From: Anaerosporobacter faecicola
GTDB taxonomy: Bacteria > Bacillota > Clostridia > Lachnospirales > Lachnospiraceae
Assembly (NCBI RefSeq): GCF_012070565.1
Contig: NZ_JAAQRO010000001.1
Coordinates: 1 to 64,000, forward strand
DNA: 64,000 bases
Direction: 5' to 3'
Shown one piece after another: positions 45,310 through 54,053 of the stretch (positions are counted from its first letter, which is position 1; the number at the start of each line of letters is the position of its first letter). The notes below the pieces were generated by a model that was not told where the DNA came from, ran no database searches, and saw only the letters and a list, made by a program, of their open reading frames with translations. The position numbers and the translations under genes were made by a program.

Positions 45310-46080
45310 ATGCAACCAACTGAAATCATTAACAAAAATAAACAATACTGGGAGGAGAATGCAGATTTGTGGTTTGGTACTACAGCACTTCCTACATATG
45401 GCGTTAAATTTGTTTCTGAAGATGATTTACATTTTTTCAAAGACATTTCTGGGAAAAAGGCATTAGAAATTTGTTGTGGCAGTGGGCATTCCTTAAAATA
45501 CCTTGCTGATCGAAATGCTGCAGAATTATGGGGAGTTGATTTATCACACAAGCAATTGGAAAATGCCGCTGCTTACTTGCGTGAAAATGGCTATACTGCA
45601 AAACTTATATGCTCTCCCATGGAAGCTGATTTGGACATTCCCAAAAACTATTTTGATTACGTCTATTCAATTTATGGGATAGGTTGGACAACTGATTTAC
45701 AAGGTACATTTAATAAGATTGCCTCTTACTTAAAAAAAGATGGTATCTTTATATTCAGTTGGCATCATACTTTGAATTACTGCGTAGCTTGGTCGTGCAG
45801 TCAACGGAAAGAGGAAGTTGAAAATAGTCAATTAGTTTTCAATAAAAGTTATTTTGATGAATCTTATTTTACCATGCCTGTGGATGGAAGTGAGATAGTT
45901 TTATGCAATCGAAAAATATCAACCTACATAAATGCCTTGGCAAAGGCTGGATTTATTATAGAGGAAATGGTTGAGCAAAATGACAAGCAAACCATGGAAT
46001 CTGTCAATGATAACAGTGACAAAACTAAGAAAGCAAAAATGATTCCGATATCCGTGTGTTTTAAGGTAAGAAAGATTTAG
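45310..46080 (+). CDS. Class I SAM-dependent methyltransferase
   Basis: A 256-residue methyltransferase from ATG 45310 (AAGGAG ten bases upstream); a longer in-frame start at 45247 lies inside the promoter and is rejected. Motif I, the SAM-binding loop, is ALEICCGSGHSLKYLA near residues 57-72; motif II is LWGVDLSHKQL; YFDYVYSIYGIGW is motif IV. The family is Methyltransf_11/25-like. The N-terminal NKQYWEENADLWFG resembles enzymes acting on small molecules. Substrate unknown. It is the last intact gene of the array with the recurring promoter. Confidence 0.87.
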   Translation: MQPTEIINKNKQYWEENADLWFGTTALPTYGVKFVSEDDLHFFKDISGKKALEICCGSGHSLKYLADRNAAELWGVDLSHKQLENAAAYLRENGYTAKLICSPMEADLDIPKNYFDYVYSIYGIGWTTDLQGTFNKIASYLKKDGIFIFSWHHTLNYCVAWSCSQRKEEVENSQLVFNKSYFDESYFTMPVDGSEIVLCNRKISTYINALAKAGFIIEEMVEQNDKQTMESVNDNSDKTKKAKMIPISVCFKVRKI

Positions 46081-46201
46081 GCAATGTGTAGAAGAAATGT
46101 TTTACAATTAGGACATACATACTCTTCCGTATTGTAAAAGAAGGTTTATCCTAATAGATACACTAAGTTCGCAATCACAATCGCATGTATGTCTATATGC
46201 T

Positions 46202-46444
46202 CTATTTTATAACTTTATCATTCATATATTTTCTTAAAGTATCTACGTGCATCGGATAGAAACTTACTACATTACTTTCTAACAAAGTTTTTAATTCCAG
46301 TAAAGGCATCCACCTGATATTCTTCGTTTCATTACTTTCATTCAATAATTCGCTATCTGCCTGGCAAATAAATATCTGTACCATAATTGAATAGGTACCT
46401 TGAATATTCTGGCTGCAGGCATATGGTTCAACTAAAAAAGACAC
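46202..46444 (-). pseudogene. C-terminal half of a Nudix hydrolase
   Basis: On the minus strand about 80 residues read VEPYACSQNIQGTYSIMVQIF, then SNETKNIRWMPLLELKTLLE and FYPMHVDTLRKYM. This is the back half of a Nudix domain, which follows the GxxxxxExxxREUxEExGU box, but no Nudix box and no start are found upstream; the next 170 bp have none. The fragment is therefore a remnant. Other content of 46081-46683: inverted repeats TTTTACAAT/ATTGTAAAA (46100-46108, 46131-46139) and GACATACAT/ATGTATGTC; no further gene. Confidence 0.6.
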
Positions 46445-46683
46445 TCATTTTAGCTATATTTTTCATTGTCCATATTGAACGCCTTTTTATAGCCTTTATA
46501 TATAGACGCTTATACTGATTTTGTTATATTTTTAAAGACACTAAGTCATTGTGCGCTTACAATCCAACGAAAAAGAATACAATTTTTACAACTTGATAAC
46601 ATGTTTATGATATGTCGATTATTTTGTTCCTCTATGATATGAAAAGAACAAAAGAGTATAATAATTTACAAGGAGAATCAATT

Positions 46684-48123
46684 ATGAAAAAAGTAATCGC
46701 TATCAGTAGTGCGTGTATATTATTACTTACTGTTTTTTTGACAGGTTGTCAGGTAAGATCGAAGGGGAACATTGCTACTAACTCAAATCAGAATAATGCT
46801 TCAATGAATGCAAAAGTATCAGAAAACAACACGAGTGTAGTTTCAAGTACGGCTTCTTCTCCTGATACAAGTGAAGATCTTACAGAATTGGAAGAGTCGC
46901 CTACACCTGAGGAAATGTCGTATAAGACCGACGCAAGCAAGCTTATAGAAGTGATAGAAGAGACACATGCTTCTTTTGCTGTTCAAAAAGCTCCAAAGGA
47001 CTATGCACAAGCGAAAGAAGACTACATAAATGCAATTAATGACAATACTTCTCTAGAAGAGTTTAAACAATTGACTAAGAAATTCTTAGCCGTTTTTCAA
47101 GATGGACATACACATATGAGATACTCACAAGAAGGGCCATTTGCCAAATTAAATTGTATGGCAGATGGGAAAAACATTTATCTTCAGAATGAGGAGGGAG
47201 AGATAACAACGGCCAGACTCATTAAACTTGGTGGGGTATCAGTTGAAAAAATAGCGCAATTAGTTGACGAGTATTATCCGGCTGAAAATGAATCGGCTCG
47301 TAATCTAATTCATAGTTTTCAGATACTGGAACAGCATAATTTAGAACTAGCAGGTTGTGAATTTACGGCTGATGGAATTCTTGCAGAAATAGAGGATAAT
47401 GGCGTTCGTAGTGTACAGATTATACCATTTGTAAGCTATGAAGAAACGTCTCGATCACAAATTTATCAATATGATGCAGTTCCAATTGAGTCATGCCGAA
47501 TGGACGATATTTATTATATTGATATGAATAGTTGTATGATTGAAGAGGACTTAATGAAGGAACAACTGAATCAGTTGCATACTGCATTAGAGGACGGAAT
47601 TACAAAGTATATTATTGATGTACGTAATAATGATGGTGGATATTCGGATAATTGCATTGCAATCCTCAATGAATTAGGCATGTCTATACCAGAATATGGA
47701 TTCACATTAAGATATTCACCATTAGTCGCTAAAACTAGGCAAATAACGCAAACTACAGGCTTTGATACCTATAGCCGATTGCTTTCATGTGCAAAACCCA
47801 ATGACGCTATTTCTTTAGTTGTTCTTACCAATGAATATACATTCAGCGCTGCAACCATGCTTGGCGTTTATGTGCAAGATGGTAAGTTAGGAACAGTAAT
47901 TGGACGAAAAAGTGCCAACGCGCCAAGCTGTTATTCGGATAATGTCATCTATCAGATGGAATACAGCGGTTGCTACGTTCAGATTGCATCCTCTTATCTT
48001 CTTCGACCGGATCGAAATGCGAATCAGGATACCCTTGTTCCAGATATTGAGACTGAATTAGGGGAGGACAGTCTTAAAAGAGCGATTGCGTTTCTAAATG
48101 GGGAAAATAACAGCGATAAGTAA
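46684..48123 (+). CDS. S41-peptidase-like lipoprotein
   Basis: A 479-residue protein from ATG 46684 (AAGGAG upstream). The N-terminal signal with lipobox LTGC (C about residue 22) makes it a membrane lipoprotein; a Ser/Asn/Thr-rich linker follows to about residue 75. The C-terminal half resembles tail-specific (S41) peptidases: YYIDMNSCMI, YIIDVRNNDGGYSDN and VVLTNEYTFSAATMLG, where the serine of TFSAA takes the place of the catalytic nucleophile, then GTVIGRKSANAP. The lysine of the Ser-Lys dyad is not clear to me. A PDZ domain is not obvious; the S41 N-terminal helical part is present (DGHTHMRYS). Substrate unknown. Confidence 0.8.
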   Translation: MKKVIAISSACILLLTVFLTGCQVRSKGNIATNSNQNNASMNAKVSENNTSVVSSTASSPDTSEDLTELEESPTPEEMSYKTDASKLIEVIEETHASFAVQKAPKDYAQAKEDYINAINDNTSLEEFKQLTKKFLAVFQDGHTHMRYSQEGPFAKLNCMADGKNIYLQNEEGEITTARLIKLGGVSVEKIAQLVDEYYPAENESARNLIHSFQILEQHNLELAGCEFTADGILAEIEDNGVRSVQIIPFVSYEETSRSQIYQYDAVPIESCRMDDIYYIDMNSCMIEEDLMKEQLNQLHTALEDGITKYIIDVRNNDGGYSDNCIAILNELGMSIPEYGFTLRYSPLVAKTRQITQTTGFDTYSRLLSCAKPNDAISLVVLTNEYTFSAATMLGVYVQDGKLGTVIGRKSANAPSCYSDNVIYQMEYSGCYVQIASSYLLRPDRNANQDTLVPDIETELGEDSLKRAIAFLNGENNSDK

Positions 48124-48135
48124 TGTCTACGTGAG

Positions 48136-48161
48136 AGACTGGCAAATGCCAGTCTTTTTTT
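48136..48161 (+). terminator. Intrinsic terminator after the S41-like gene
   Basis: AGACTGGC/GCCAGTCT (48136-48143, 48148-48155) with a 4-nt loop and eight T. Confidence 0.9.
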
Positions 48162-48185
48162 ATATTAATTATATAAATAAAAAGC

Positions 48186-48216
48186 TTGCCTTAGAGTAAA
48201 CTCCAAGTGGTAAGAT
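48186..48216 (+). promoter_or_regulatory. MerR-type promoter/operator before the lar operon
   Basis: TTGCCT (48186-48191) and TAAGAT (48211-48216) are separated by 19 bp, two more than optimal, and the spacer is an imperfect inverted repeat CTTAGAGT-AA-ACTCCAAG. A long spacer with a dyad between the boxes is the hallmark of MerR-family control. No merR gene is present in the window. Confidence 0.6.
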
Positions 48217-48229
48217 AATAGAGGGATCA

Positions 48230-48262
48230 ATGTGTGGTGAATGTTACTTTTGTATGTTTTAA
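48230..48262 (+). CDS. Possible 10-residue Cys-rich leader peptide
   Basis: GAGGG (48221-48225) precedes an ATG whose frame encodes MCGECYFCMF and stops. Three cysteines are spaced C-x2-C-x2-C. It lies 14 bp after the MerR-type -10 box and 210 bp before larB. It may be a leader peptide or the start of a lost gene; it may also be chance. A further small open frame (48293-48403, 36 codons) has a poorly spaced ribosome site. Otherwise 48263-48473 holds nothing recognisable. Confidence 0.25.
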   Translation: MCGECYFCMF

Positions 48263-48473
48263 TGTATTATGTAAGTTTGAGAAAAAGGAATGATGAACGA
48301 TAAAGTCAAAGAAAAAGGAAAGCATGCGCTAGGCAAAACAACCAAAATTGATGGAAACAGTGCCAGAAAAAATCCACTTAAGATGGATGCGTTTCCTGAG
48401 TAAGGATGGTACAATAGAGTTTGTAACAGGTGAAAGAGGGTTACCTTTAATAATTTCCCATTGGAGGATTTAC

Positions 48474-49226
48474 GTGATTAGAAAAGTCTTAGAACAAGTT
48501 AAAAATGGTAGTATTACAATTGAAGAAGCAGAAAAATATTTTCAAAAGGAATCGTTTGAAGAAATGGGATACGCGAAACTGGATATGCAACGTAAAGTAC
48601 GTTCTGGTTTTGCAGAGGTCATCTATTGTAGTGGGAAAGCAGATGAACATTTAAAACATATATTTGCACGACTTTTTGAGGCAGAAGGGGAAGTCTTTGG
48701 TACGAGAGCATCAGAACATCAATATGAATTAATTAAGGAAATGTATCCGCAGGTACAATATGATCCAATTTCCCATATCATAAAGATTGAAAAAGAAGGA
48801 AAGTCAAGAATTGGACAAATTGCTGTCTGTACCGCAGGAACGGCAGACATTCCAGTAGCCGAAGAAGCCGCGCAGACCGCAGAGTTCTTTGGTAGTAAAG
48901 TGGAACGAATCTATGATGTTGGAGTAAGTGGAATTCACCGCCTCTTTTCGCGAATTGATAAGATACAAGAGGCTAATTGTGTAGTTGCAGTGGCAGGAAT
49001 GGAAGGAGCTCTAGCAAGTGTAATTGGCGGTTTAGTGGATAAACCAGTGATTGCTGTTCCGACATCGGTAGGATATGGAGCGAACTTTCATGGGTTATCT
49101 GCCTTATTGACGATGATTAATTCCTGTGCCAATGGAATTGCAGTCGTGAATATAGATAATGGATTTGGCGCTGGATATATGGCGACGCAGATTAATCGAT
49201 TAGGAGTGAAACAAATTAATGAATAA
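48474..49226 (+). CDS. larB: LarB, pyridinium-3,5-biscarboxylate mononucleotide synthase
   Basis: A 250-residue AIR-carboxylase-like enzyme. It carboxylates nicotinate adenine dinucleotide and hydrolyses it, the first step to the nickel-pincer nucleotide (NPN) cofactor. It starts at GTG 48474, since GGAGG lies six bases upstream and the family starts IRKVLEQVKNGxIxxEEA; the 42 extra residues of the longer frame do not fit. The PurE-like C-terminal half shows AVCTAGTADIPVAEEAA, VVAVAGMEGALASVIGGLV and PVIAVPTSVGYGA. Its end overlaps the larC start by 8 nt. Confidence 0.93.
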   Translation: MIRKVLEQVKNGSITIEEAEKYFQKESFEEMGYAKLDMQRKVRSGFAEVIYCSGKADEHLKHIFARLFEAEGEVFGTRASEHQYELIKEMYPQVQYDPISHIIKIEKEGKSRIGQIAVCTAGTADIPVAEEAAQTAEFFGSKVERIYDVGVSGIHRLFSRIDKIQEANCVVAVAGMEGALASVIGGLVDKPVIAVPTSVGYGANFHGLSALLTMINSCANGIAVVNIDNGFGAGYMATQINRLGVKQINE

Positions 49227-50643
49227 ATTATATTTAGAATGTTTGTCTGGAATTAGCGGTGATATGTTTGTGGCGGCATTATTGGATCTTGGTGCAGACC
49301 AGAAGGTATTAGAGCAGGTATTAGCTACGGTTCCAGCGAAGGGATTTCAAACAAAGATTAGTCGTGTGAAAAAAGCGGGTCTTGATGTCTGTGATTTTGA
49401 CGTTATACTTGAACAACAATATGAGAATCATGATCATGATATGACTTATCTATTTGGTACAAATCAGGAATCAGACCATCACCATATGCACACCGAGCAA
49501 GAGAAGTCAGACCATCACCATACCCACATAGAACAAGAAAAGTCAGACCATCACCATACCCACATAGAGCAAGAGATGCCAGACCATCACCATGCCCACA
49601 ACACAGGACAAGAGATGCTAGACCATCACCATGCCCACACTGATCAAGAGAAGTCAGACCATCGTCATTCCCACGAGCATCGTGGCCTACAAGAGGTTTT
49701 TGCAATTATTGAGCAGACATCGATGACAGAGAGAGCAAGAGGGATTGCAAAAAGAATCTTTACCATATTGGGTGAAGCAGAAGCGAAAGCCCATGGTACC
49801 ACATTGGAACAGGTACATTTTCATGAAGTAGGAGCAATCGATTCAATTGTTGATATTATATCCGCAGCCGTTTGCTTTGATAATCTACAGGTAGAGGAAG
49901 TAATCGTTCCTGTTTTATGCGAGGGAACAGGAAGCATTCGTTGTCAACATGGCGTTTTGCCTGTTCCAGTACCGGCGGTCAGTTATATCATTGCATCACA
50001 CAACCTTCGTCTACATATCACAGAGACGAAAGGGGAATTGGTTACCCCTACTGGTGCAGCAATTCTTGCAGCAATCCATACCATGAGCCAACTACCAGAA
50101 CAATTTACGATTGAAGGAATCGGTATGGGAGCAGGAAAGAGAGCCTACGAGAATCCAAGCATTTTACGAGCAATGCTTATTAAGGAACAGGAAAAGTATG
50201 CGAAGAAGGATACGATTGTAAAATTGGAATCCAATATTGACGACTGTACAGGAGAAAATCTTGGTTATGTGATGGGGCGCTTATTCGAAGCTGGTGCAAG
50301 AGATGTGAACTATATGCCGATTTACATGAAAAAAAATCGTCCTGCATACCAGTTAAACGTAATCTGTTCAGAGGATGATGTGGAGCGAATGGAAAAGATC
50401 ATTTTTGCGGAAACCACAACAATAGGAATACGTCGTGTTCGCATGGAGCGTACCATTTTAGAACGAACCATACAGGAATTTGATACCAACTATGGAACTG
50501 TCAAGGTAAAAGTGTGTGAGATGGAGCAACATAAGAGATTGTATCCAGAATACGAAAATGTAGTTACAATCGCTAAGAAATACAAAGAACCTTTTCAGGA
50601 GGTTTATCGTAAGATAGAAAGGGAATGTTATGAGCAATTATAG
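49219..50643 (+). CDS. larC: LarC, nickel insertase for the NPN cofactor, with His-rich insert
   Basis: A 474-residue CTP-dependent enzyme that inserts nickel into the dithio pincer nucleotide. The N-terminal line is LYLECLSGISGDMFVAALLD; TFHEVGAIDSIVDI-type text appears as VHFHEVGAIDSIVDIISA, and the C-terminal half shows ESNIDDCTGENLGYVMGRL and KNRPAYQLNVIC. Residues about 85-155 are an insert of six 12-residue repeats rich in histidine (SDHHHTHIEQEK type), a likely nickel store. In Lactiplantibacillus the two halves are joined by ribosomal frameshifting (LarC1/LarC2); here they are one frame. It overlaps larB by 8 nt and larE by 14 nt, so the genes are translationally coupled. Confidence 0.93.
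   Translation: MNKLYLECLSGISGDMFVAALLDLGADQKVLEQVLATVPAKGFQTKISRVKKAGLDVCDFDVILEQQYENHDHDMTYLFGTNQESDHHHMHTEQEKSDHHHTHIEQEKSDHHHTHIEQEMPDHHHAHNTGQEMLDHHHAHTDQEKSDHRHSHEHRGLQEVFAIIEQTSMTERARGIAKRIFTILGEAEAKAHGTTLEQVHFHEVGAIDSIVDIISAAVCFDNLQVEEVIVPVLCEGTGSIRCQHGVLPVPVPAVSYIIASHNLRLHITETKGELVTPTGAAILAAIHTMSQLPEQFTIEGIGMGAGKRAYENPSILRAMLIKEQEKYAKKDTIVKLESNIDDCTGENLGYVMGRLFEAGARDVNYMPIYMKKNRPAYQLNVICSEDDVERMEKIIFAETTTIGIRRVRMERTILERTIQEFDTNYGTVKVKVCEMEQHKRLYPEYENVVTIAKKYKEPFQEVYRKIERECYEQL
49471..49680 (+). repeat. 36-bp tandem repeats encoding a histidine-rich segment
   Basis: About six copies of a 36-bp unit built on TCAGACCATCACCAT, each encoding a 12-residue HHHxH module inside larC. The copies differ slightly and one carries an extra codon. 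Confidence 0.9.
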
Positions 50644-51466
50644 AGATAAAGTGCGTAATTTAGAAAATTACATGGAATCCTTAGCAACGAAGGATAGTAT
50701 GATTGCATTCTCAGGTGGCGTAGATAGTAGCTTACTTTTGAAAGTTGCCTGCGAACAATCCAAGAAATACAACACAAACGTATACGCAGTTACAATCCAT
50801 ACAAAACTGCACCCAATGAAAGAACTAGCGATTTCTCAGAAGATTGCTTCAGAAGTAGGAGCAATACATAAGGTGCTACATGTAGATGAGCTACAGGAAG
50901 CAGGAATTGAAACGAATCCTGTAGATCGCTGCTATCGTTGTAAGAAATACATGTTTACGAAAGTATTGCATTTGGCGGAGGAGTTAGGTGTATCCATCCT
51001 TTTGGAGGGGACCAATGCGGATGATACCAAAGAATACCGCCCAGGTATACAAGCAATCAAAGAATTGGGAATAAGTAGTCCGCTGCTACTCCATGATTTT
51101 AGTAAACAAGAGGTACGAATGTTGGCAAAGGAATATGGAATCTCCTCAGCAGAAAAGCCATCAACACCATGTCTAGCAACACGTTTTCCTTATGATACCC
51201 TTCTATCTTATAAAGAAATGAATTATGTGGAACAGATTGAAGAGTATATACGTTCCTTGGGATTCTATAATGTAAGAGCAAGAATTCACGAGAAATTGGT
51301 GCGCATAGAAGTTGATGAGCCGGATATCATGAAACTTGTGGAGAAACGAACGATTATACAAAACTATATAAAACAGTTTGGATATCTATATATCGCCGTT
51401 GATTTAGAAGGGTTCCGTTCGGGTAGCCAAGATATTCTTATCAAAGAAAAATTAGTGACTGGGTAG
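50630..51466 (+). CDS. larE: LarE, sulfur transferase of NPN cofactor synthesis
   Basis: A 278-residue PP-loop ATP pyrophosphatase that adenylylates the biscarboxylate nucleotide and adds sulfur to both carboxylates. The PP-loop is AFSGGVDSSLLLKVA near residues 27-41; NPVDRCYRCKKYMF near 100 and PSTPCLATRFPYDT near 180 are typical. The latter cysteine lies where the sacrificial or sulfur-carrying cysteine of LarE is known. It overlaps larC by 14 nt. The lactate racemase larA, or another NPN-dependent racemase, is not in this window. Confidence 0.93.
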   Translation: MSNYRDKVRNLENYMESLATKDSMIAFSGGVDSSLLLKVACEQSKKYNTNVYAVTIHTKLHPMKELAISQKIASEVGAIHKVLHVDELQEAGIETNPVDRCYRCKKYMFTKVLHLAEELGVSILLEGTNADDTKEYRPGIQAIKELGISSPLLLHDFSKQEVRMLAKEYGISSAEKPSTPCLATRFPYDTLLSYKEMNYVEQIEEYIRSLGFYNVRARIHEKLVRIEVDEPDIMKLVEKRTIIQNYIKQFGYLYIAVDLEGFRSGSQDILIKEKLVTG

Positions 51467-51487
51467 AGGAGTTTTACTCTACCCAGT
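51458..51487. terminator. Convergent hairpin holding both stop codons
   Basis: A perfect 11-bp stem (51458-51468, 51477-51487; ACTGGGTAGAG) with an 8-nt loop lies across the ends of larE and the facing araC-type gene: the larE TAG lies in the left arm and the araC stop at the edge of the loop. T-tracts are short, so its strength as a bidirectional terminator is uncertain. Confidence 0.65.
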
Positions 51488-52346
51488 GTAGATCACGATA
51501 TTCTTTGGGAGAAAGACCGTATTCCTTCTTAAATGCACGATAGAAGGAGGAATAGTCCTTAAAACCATATGAAGCATAGATGTTACTAATCGATTTACCA
51601 CTTAAGATTGCAGCCTTACAGGCATGCAGTCTTTTTTTTATGATATATTGATGGAGAGATAATCCATATTCCTTTTTGAATATGTGTGCAACATGGAATT
51701 TACTTATGTAGAATGCATTTGCAAGATGTTCAAGGGAGAGGTCTTCTTCCAAATGTTGTAGAATATAATTGCTGATTGCTAGGGTACGATCTTTTTCAAC
51801 AAAAGAATTGGAACACTGCTTCTTTTCATAGATAACTCGATTCAGATGTAATACGAGCGCGTTGATTTGAAGGGAAATCTGTGCAGTCTTTCCAAAACGA
51901 TTCCCTTTAACCTCTTCAATTAGGGAAAATACATAGGATTGTATCTGATTCCATTCAATATGATCAAAGGAAAAACGATGCGTATTCCTTGATGATACAT
52001 ATTGCATGAGAAAACCGTAATCCGCGGAAGCTTCCATCAAACGTTTGCAGTAATCCTTACTGATCCAAAGAATAAAGCGACGGTAAGCCGTTGTAGTATC
52101 ATGGAAATATGGATAATGCGTGGTACCTGGAGGGATAAGCAATACATCACCCGGTTGAATGCGATATACTAGTTCATTCACATGAATTGAAATATTTCCT
52201 TCCAAAAAGAAATAAAATTCATAATAATCATGAGTATGGGCAGAAACAGTAATGGTAGGCTGGGTATTATAATAATAAACTTCAAAATCTTTGGAAAGCA
52301 TATATTGACGAGTAGAAAATGGGCTTTGTAGAGCACGTTTATCCAT
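51474..52346 (-). CDS. AraC-family transcriptional regulator
   Basis: A 290-residue regulator. Residues about 20-110 form a cupin sensor domain (HTHDYYEFYFFLEG and YRIQPGDVLLIPPGTTHYP); residues about 190-288 hold two helix-turn-helix motifs (LANAFYISKFHVAHIFKKEY and SISNIYASYGFKDYSSFYRA, ending KKEYGLSPKEYR). It is divergent from uxuA and uxuB, so regulation of mannonate or fructuronate use is the likely task (inference from context). Ribosome site AAAGAGGTGA before the ATG. Confidence 0.9.
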   Translation of the reverse strand: MDKRALQSPFSTRQYMLSKDFEVYYYNTQPTITVSAHTHDYYEFYFFLEGNISIHVNELVYRIQPGDVLLIPPGTTHYPYFHDTTTAYRRFILWISKDYCKRLMEASADYGFLMQYVSSRNTHRFSFDHIEWNQIQSYVFSLIEEVKGNRFGKTAQISLQINALVLHLNRVIYEKKQCSNSFVEKDRTLAISNYILQHLEEDLSLEHLANAFYISKFHVAHIFKKEYGLSLHQYIIKKRLHACKAAILSGKSISNIYASYGFKDYSSFYRAFKKEYGLSPKEYRDLHWVE

Positions 52347-52463
52347 AATATCACCTCTTTCAATCTACGGAAAGAATCATAATCGTAGTCGATAGCATAT
52401 CTAGTAGGTAAATCACCTAGCGGATAATTCCCCTAGAATATAATGTGTTCAGTTGTTAGGCTT

Positions 52464-52492
52464 ATCTTAGCATGGCATCGCAAGTTTTGCAA
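52464..52492 (-). promoter_or_regulatory. Promoter of the AraC-family gene
   Basis: On the minus strand TTGCAA, 17-bp spacer, TAAGAT (52492 back to 52464). The rest of 52347-52871 is AT-rich; no clear promoter or operator for uxuA could be picked out and no gene is seen. Confidence 0.55.
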
Positions 52493-52871
52493 TATAGACA
52501 ACAAGTATTTCAATTTACGCAAGATAGAGAAGCAAGTAAAATAATCATATCGGTAGAAAGAGGGCATTGATAAAAACCTGATAAGTTACATTAACATATA
52601 ACAATCAAATGACAACACGTAAGAAGTGGGATTCTAGTAGGATTACCAAAAAATTATTAAAATTAAAAGTTAGACAGTTGCAGTAGAAGTTTGGTAAAAG
52701 TTATAGTTAATGAATGAAAGTTTAATAAAAAAAGGTAAAATGGAGAAAGGGTAATGATCACCAAATGAAGGTTGCCTAATAATATTCAAAATGGGAAGAG
52801 CATATGGAATTCGTAACTGTGTTTGTTATGCAACTAGAATAAGGAACACCAATGGTGGTTTGGGTAAGCAT

Positions 52872-53936
52872 ATGGAAATGACATTACGTTGGTACGGAAG
52901 CAAATTCGATTCGGTCTCTTTGGAACAGATTCGGCAGATTCCTGGAGTGAATGGGGTTATTACAACACTTTATGACTCCGTTCCAGGGGAAGTATGGAAA
53001 ACAGAAGATATACGTGCGTTAAAGCAGGAAGTGGAAAAAGCAGGTCTTTACATAGCAGGTATCGAAAGTGTGAATATTCATGAAGCAATTAAGATTGGAA
53101 AGGAAGATCGAGAGCAGTACATTGAAAATTACATTACCACTCTAGAACGATTGGGGCAGGCGGATATACATCTTGTATGTTATAATTTTATGCCAGTTTT
53201 TGACTGGACAAGAACAGAACTTGCAAGAAAACGACCAGATGGCTCCACGGTATTAGCCTACAATCAAGCAACAGTAGATGCAATCAGACCAGAAGAGATG
53301 TTTCAATCCATTCGTTCAGATAGCAATGGTTTCACTATGCCTGGATGGGAACCGGAGCGAATGGCACATGTAAAAGAACTTTTTGAAAAATATCAGGAAG
53401 TGGACAATGAAAAACTCTTTAAAAATCTGCAATATTTTCTGGAACGGATCATGCCAACATGTGATAAGTATAATATCAATATGGCAATCCACCCAGATGA
53501 CCCTGCTTGGAGTGTATTTGGATTACCAAGAATCATCATCAACCAGGAGAATATTTTGCGTATGATGCGGATGGTAGATAATCCACATAATGGTGTAACT
53601 TTTTGTTCGGGTTCCTATGGAACCAACTTAGAGAACAATCTACCGGAAATGATTCGTGCCTTAAAGGGAAGAATTCATTTTGCACATGTACGGAATCTCA
53701 AATTTAATTCTCCAACTGATTTTGAAGAATCAGCTCATCTATCAAGGGATGGAAGCTTTGATATGTATGAAATTATGAAAGCCTTATACGATATAGGATT
53801 TACCGGACCAATTAGACCAGACCACGGGAGAATGATATGGGGAGAAGTAGCGATGCCGGGATATGGTCTTTATGACCGTGCACTAGGTGCTACATATCTG
53901 AATGGTCTATGGGAGGCAATCGAGAAGGCATCTTAA
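52872..53936 (+). CDS. uxuA: Mannonate dehydratase
   Basis: A 354-residue TIM-barrel enzyme that dehydrates D-mannonate to 2-keto-3-deoxygluconate in hexuronate breakdown. Family lines: MTLRWYGSKFDSVSLEQIRQ at the start, VCYNFMPVFDWTRTEL, MAIHPDDPAW (metal ligands His and Asp), FCSGSYGTN, HFAHVRN and RPDHGRMIWGE. The ATG at 52872 was chosen because the family starts there; the 27-residue upstream extension to 52791 looks unrelated, although the site before 52872 (TTGGGTAAG) is weak. It lies upstream of uxuB by 117 bp. Confidence 0.93.
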   Translation: MEMTLRWYGSKFDSVSLEQIRQIPGVNGVITTLYDSVPGEVWKTEDIRALKQEVEKAGLYIAGIESVNIHEAIKIGKEDREQYIENYITTLERLGQADIHLVCYNFMPVFDWTRTELARKRPDGSTVLAYNQATVDAIRPEEMFQSIRSDSNGFTMPGWEPERMAHVKELFEKYQEVDNEKLFKNLQYFLERIMPTCDKYNINMAIHPDDPAWSVFGLPRIIINQENILRMMRMVDNPHNGVTFCSGSYGTNLENNLPEMIRALKGRIHFAHVRNLKFNSPTDFEESAHLSRDGSFDMYEIMKALYDIGFTGPIRPDHGRMIWGEVAMPGYGLYDRALGATYLNGLWEAIEKAS

Positions 53937-54053
53937 TGCAATGCTTATATTGCATACGGAAAATATCTTTGCCTATTCATCTGTAATCTTTGAATATGGA
54001 AATTAATGAACATGGAGTGGGCGGCTTAGTAGTTGGAGATAGGAGGTATCATA

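Noticed and set aside
49471-49680. Tandem repeats as a separate mobile or regulatory array
   Set aside because: They stay in frame in larC and encode a histidine-rich segment, which explains them as coding repeats.
49403-49705. Minus-strand open frame rich in G, D and L opposite the larC repeats
   Set aside because: It is the reverse reading of the histidine-encoding 36-bp repeats; repeats keep both strands open.
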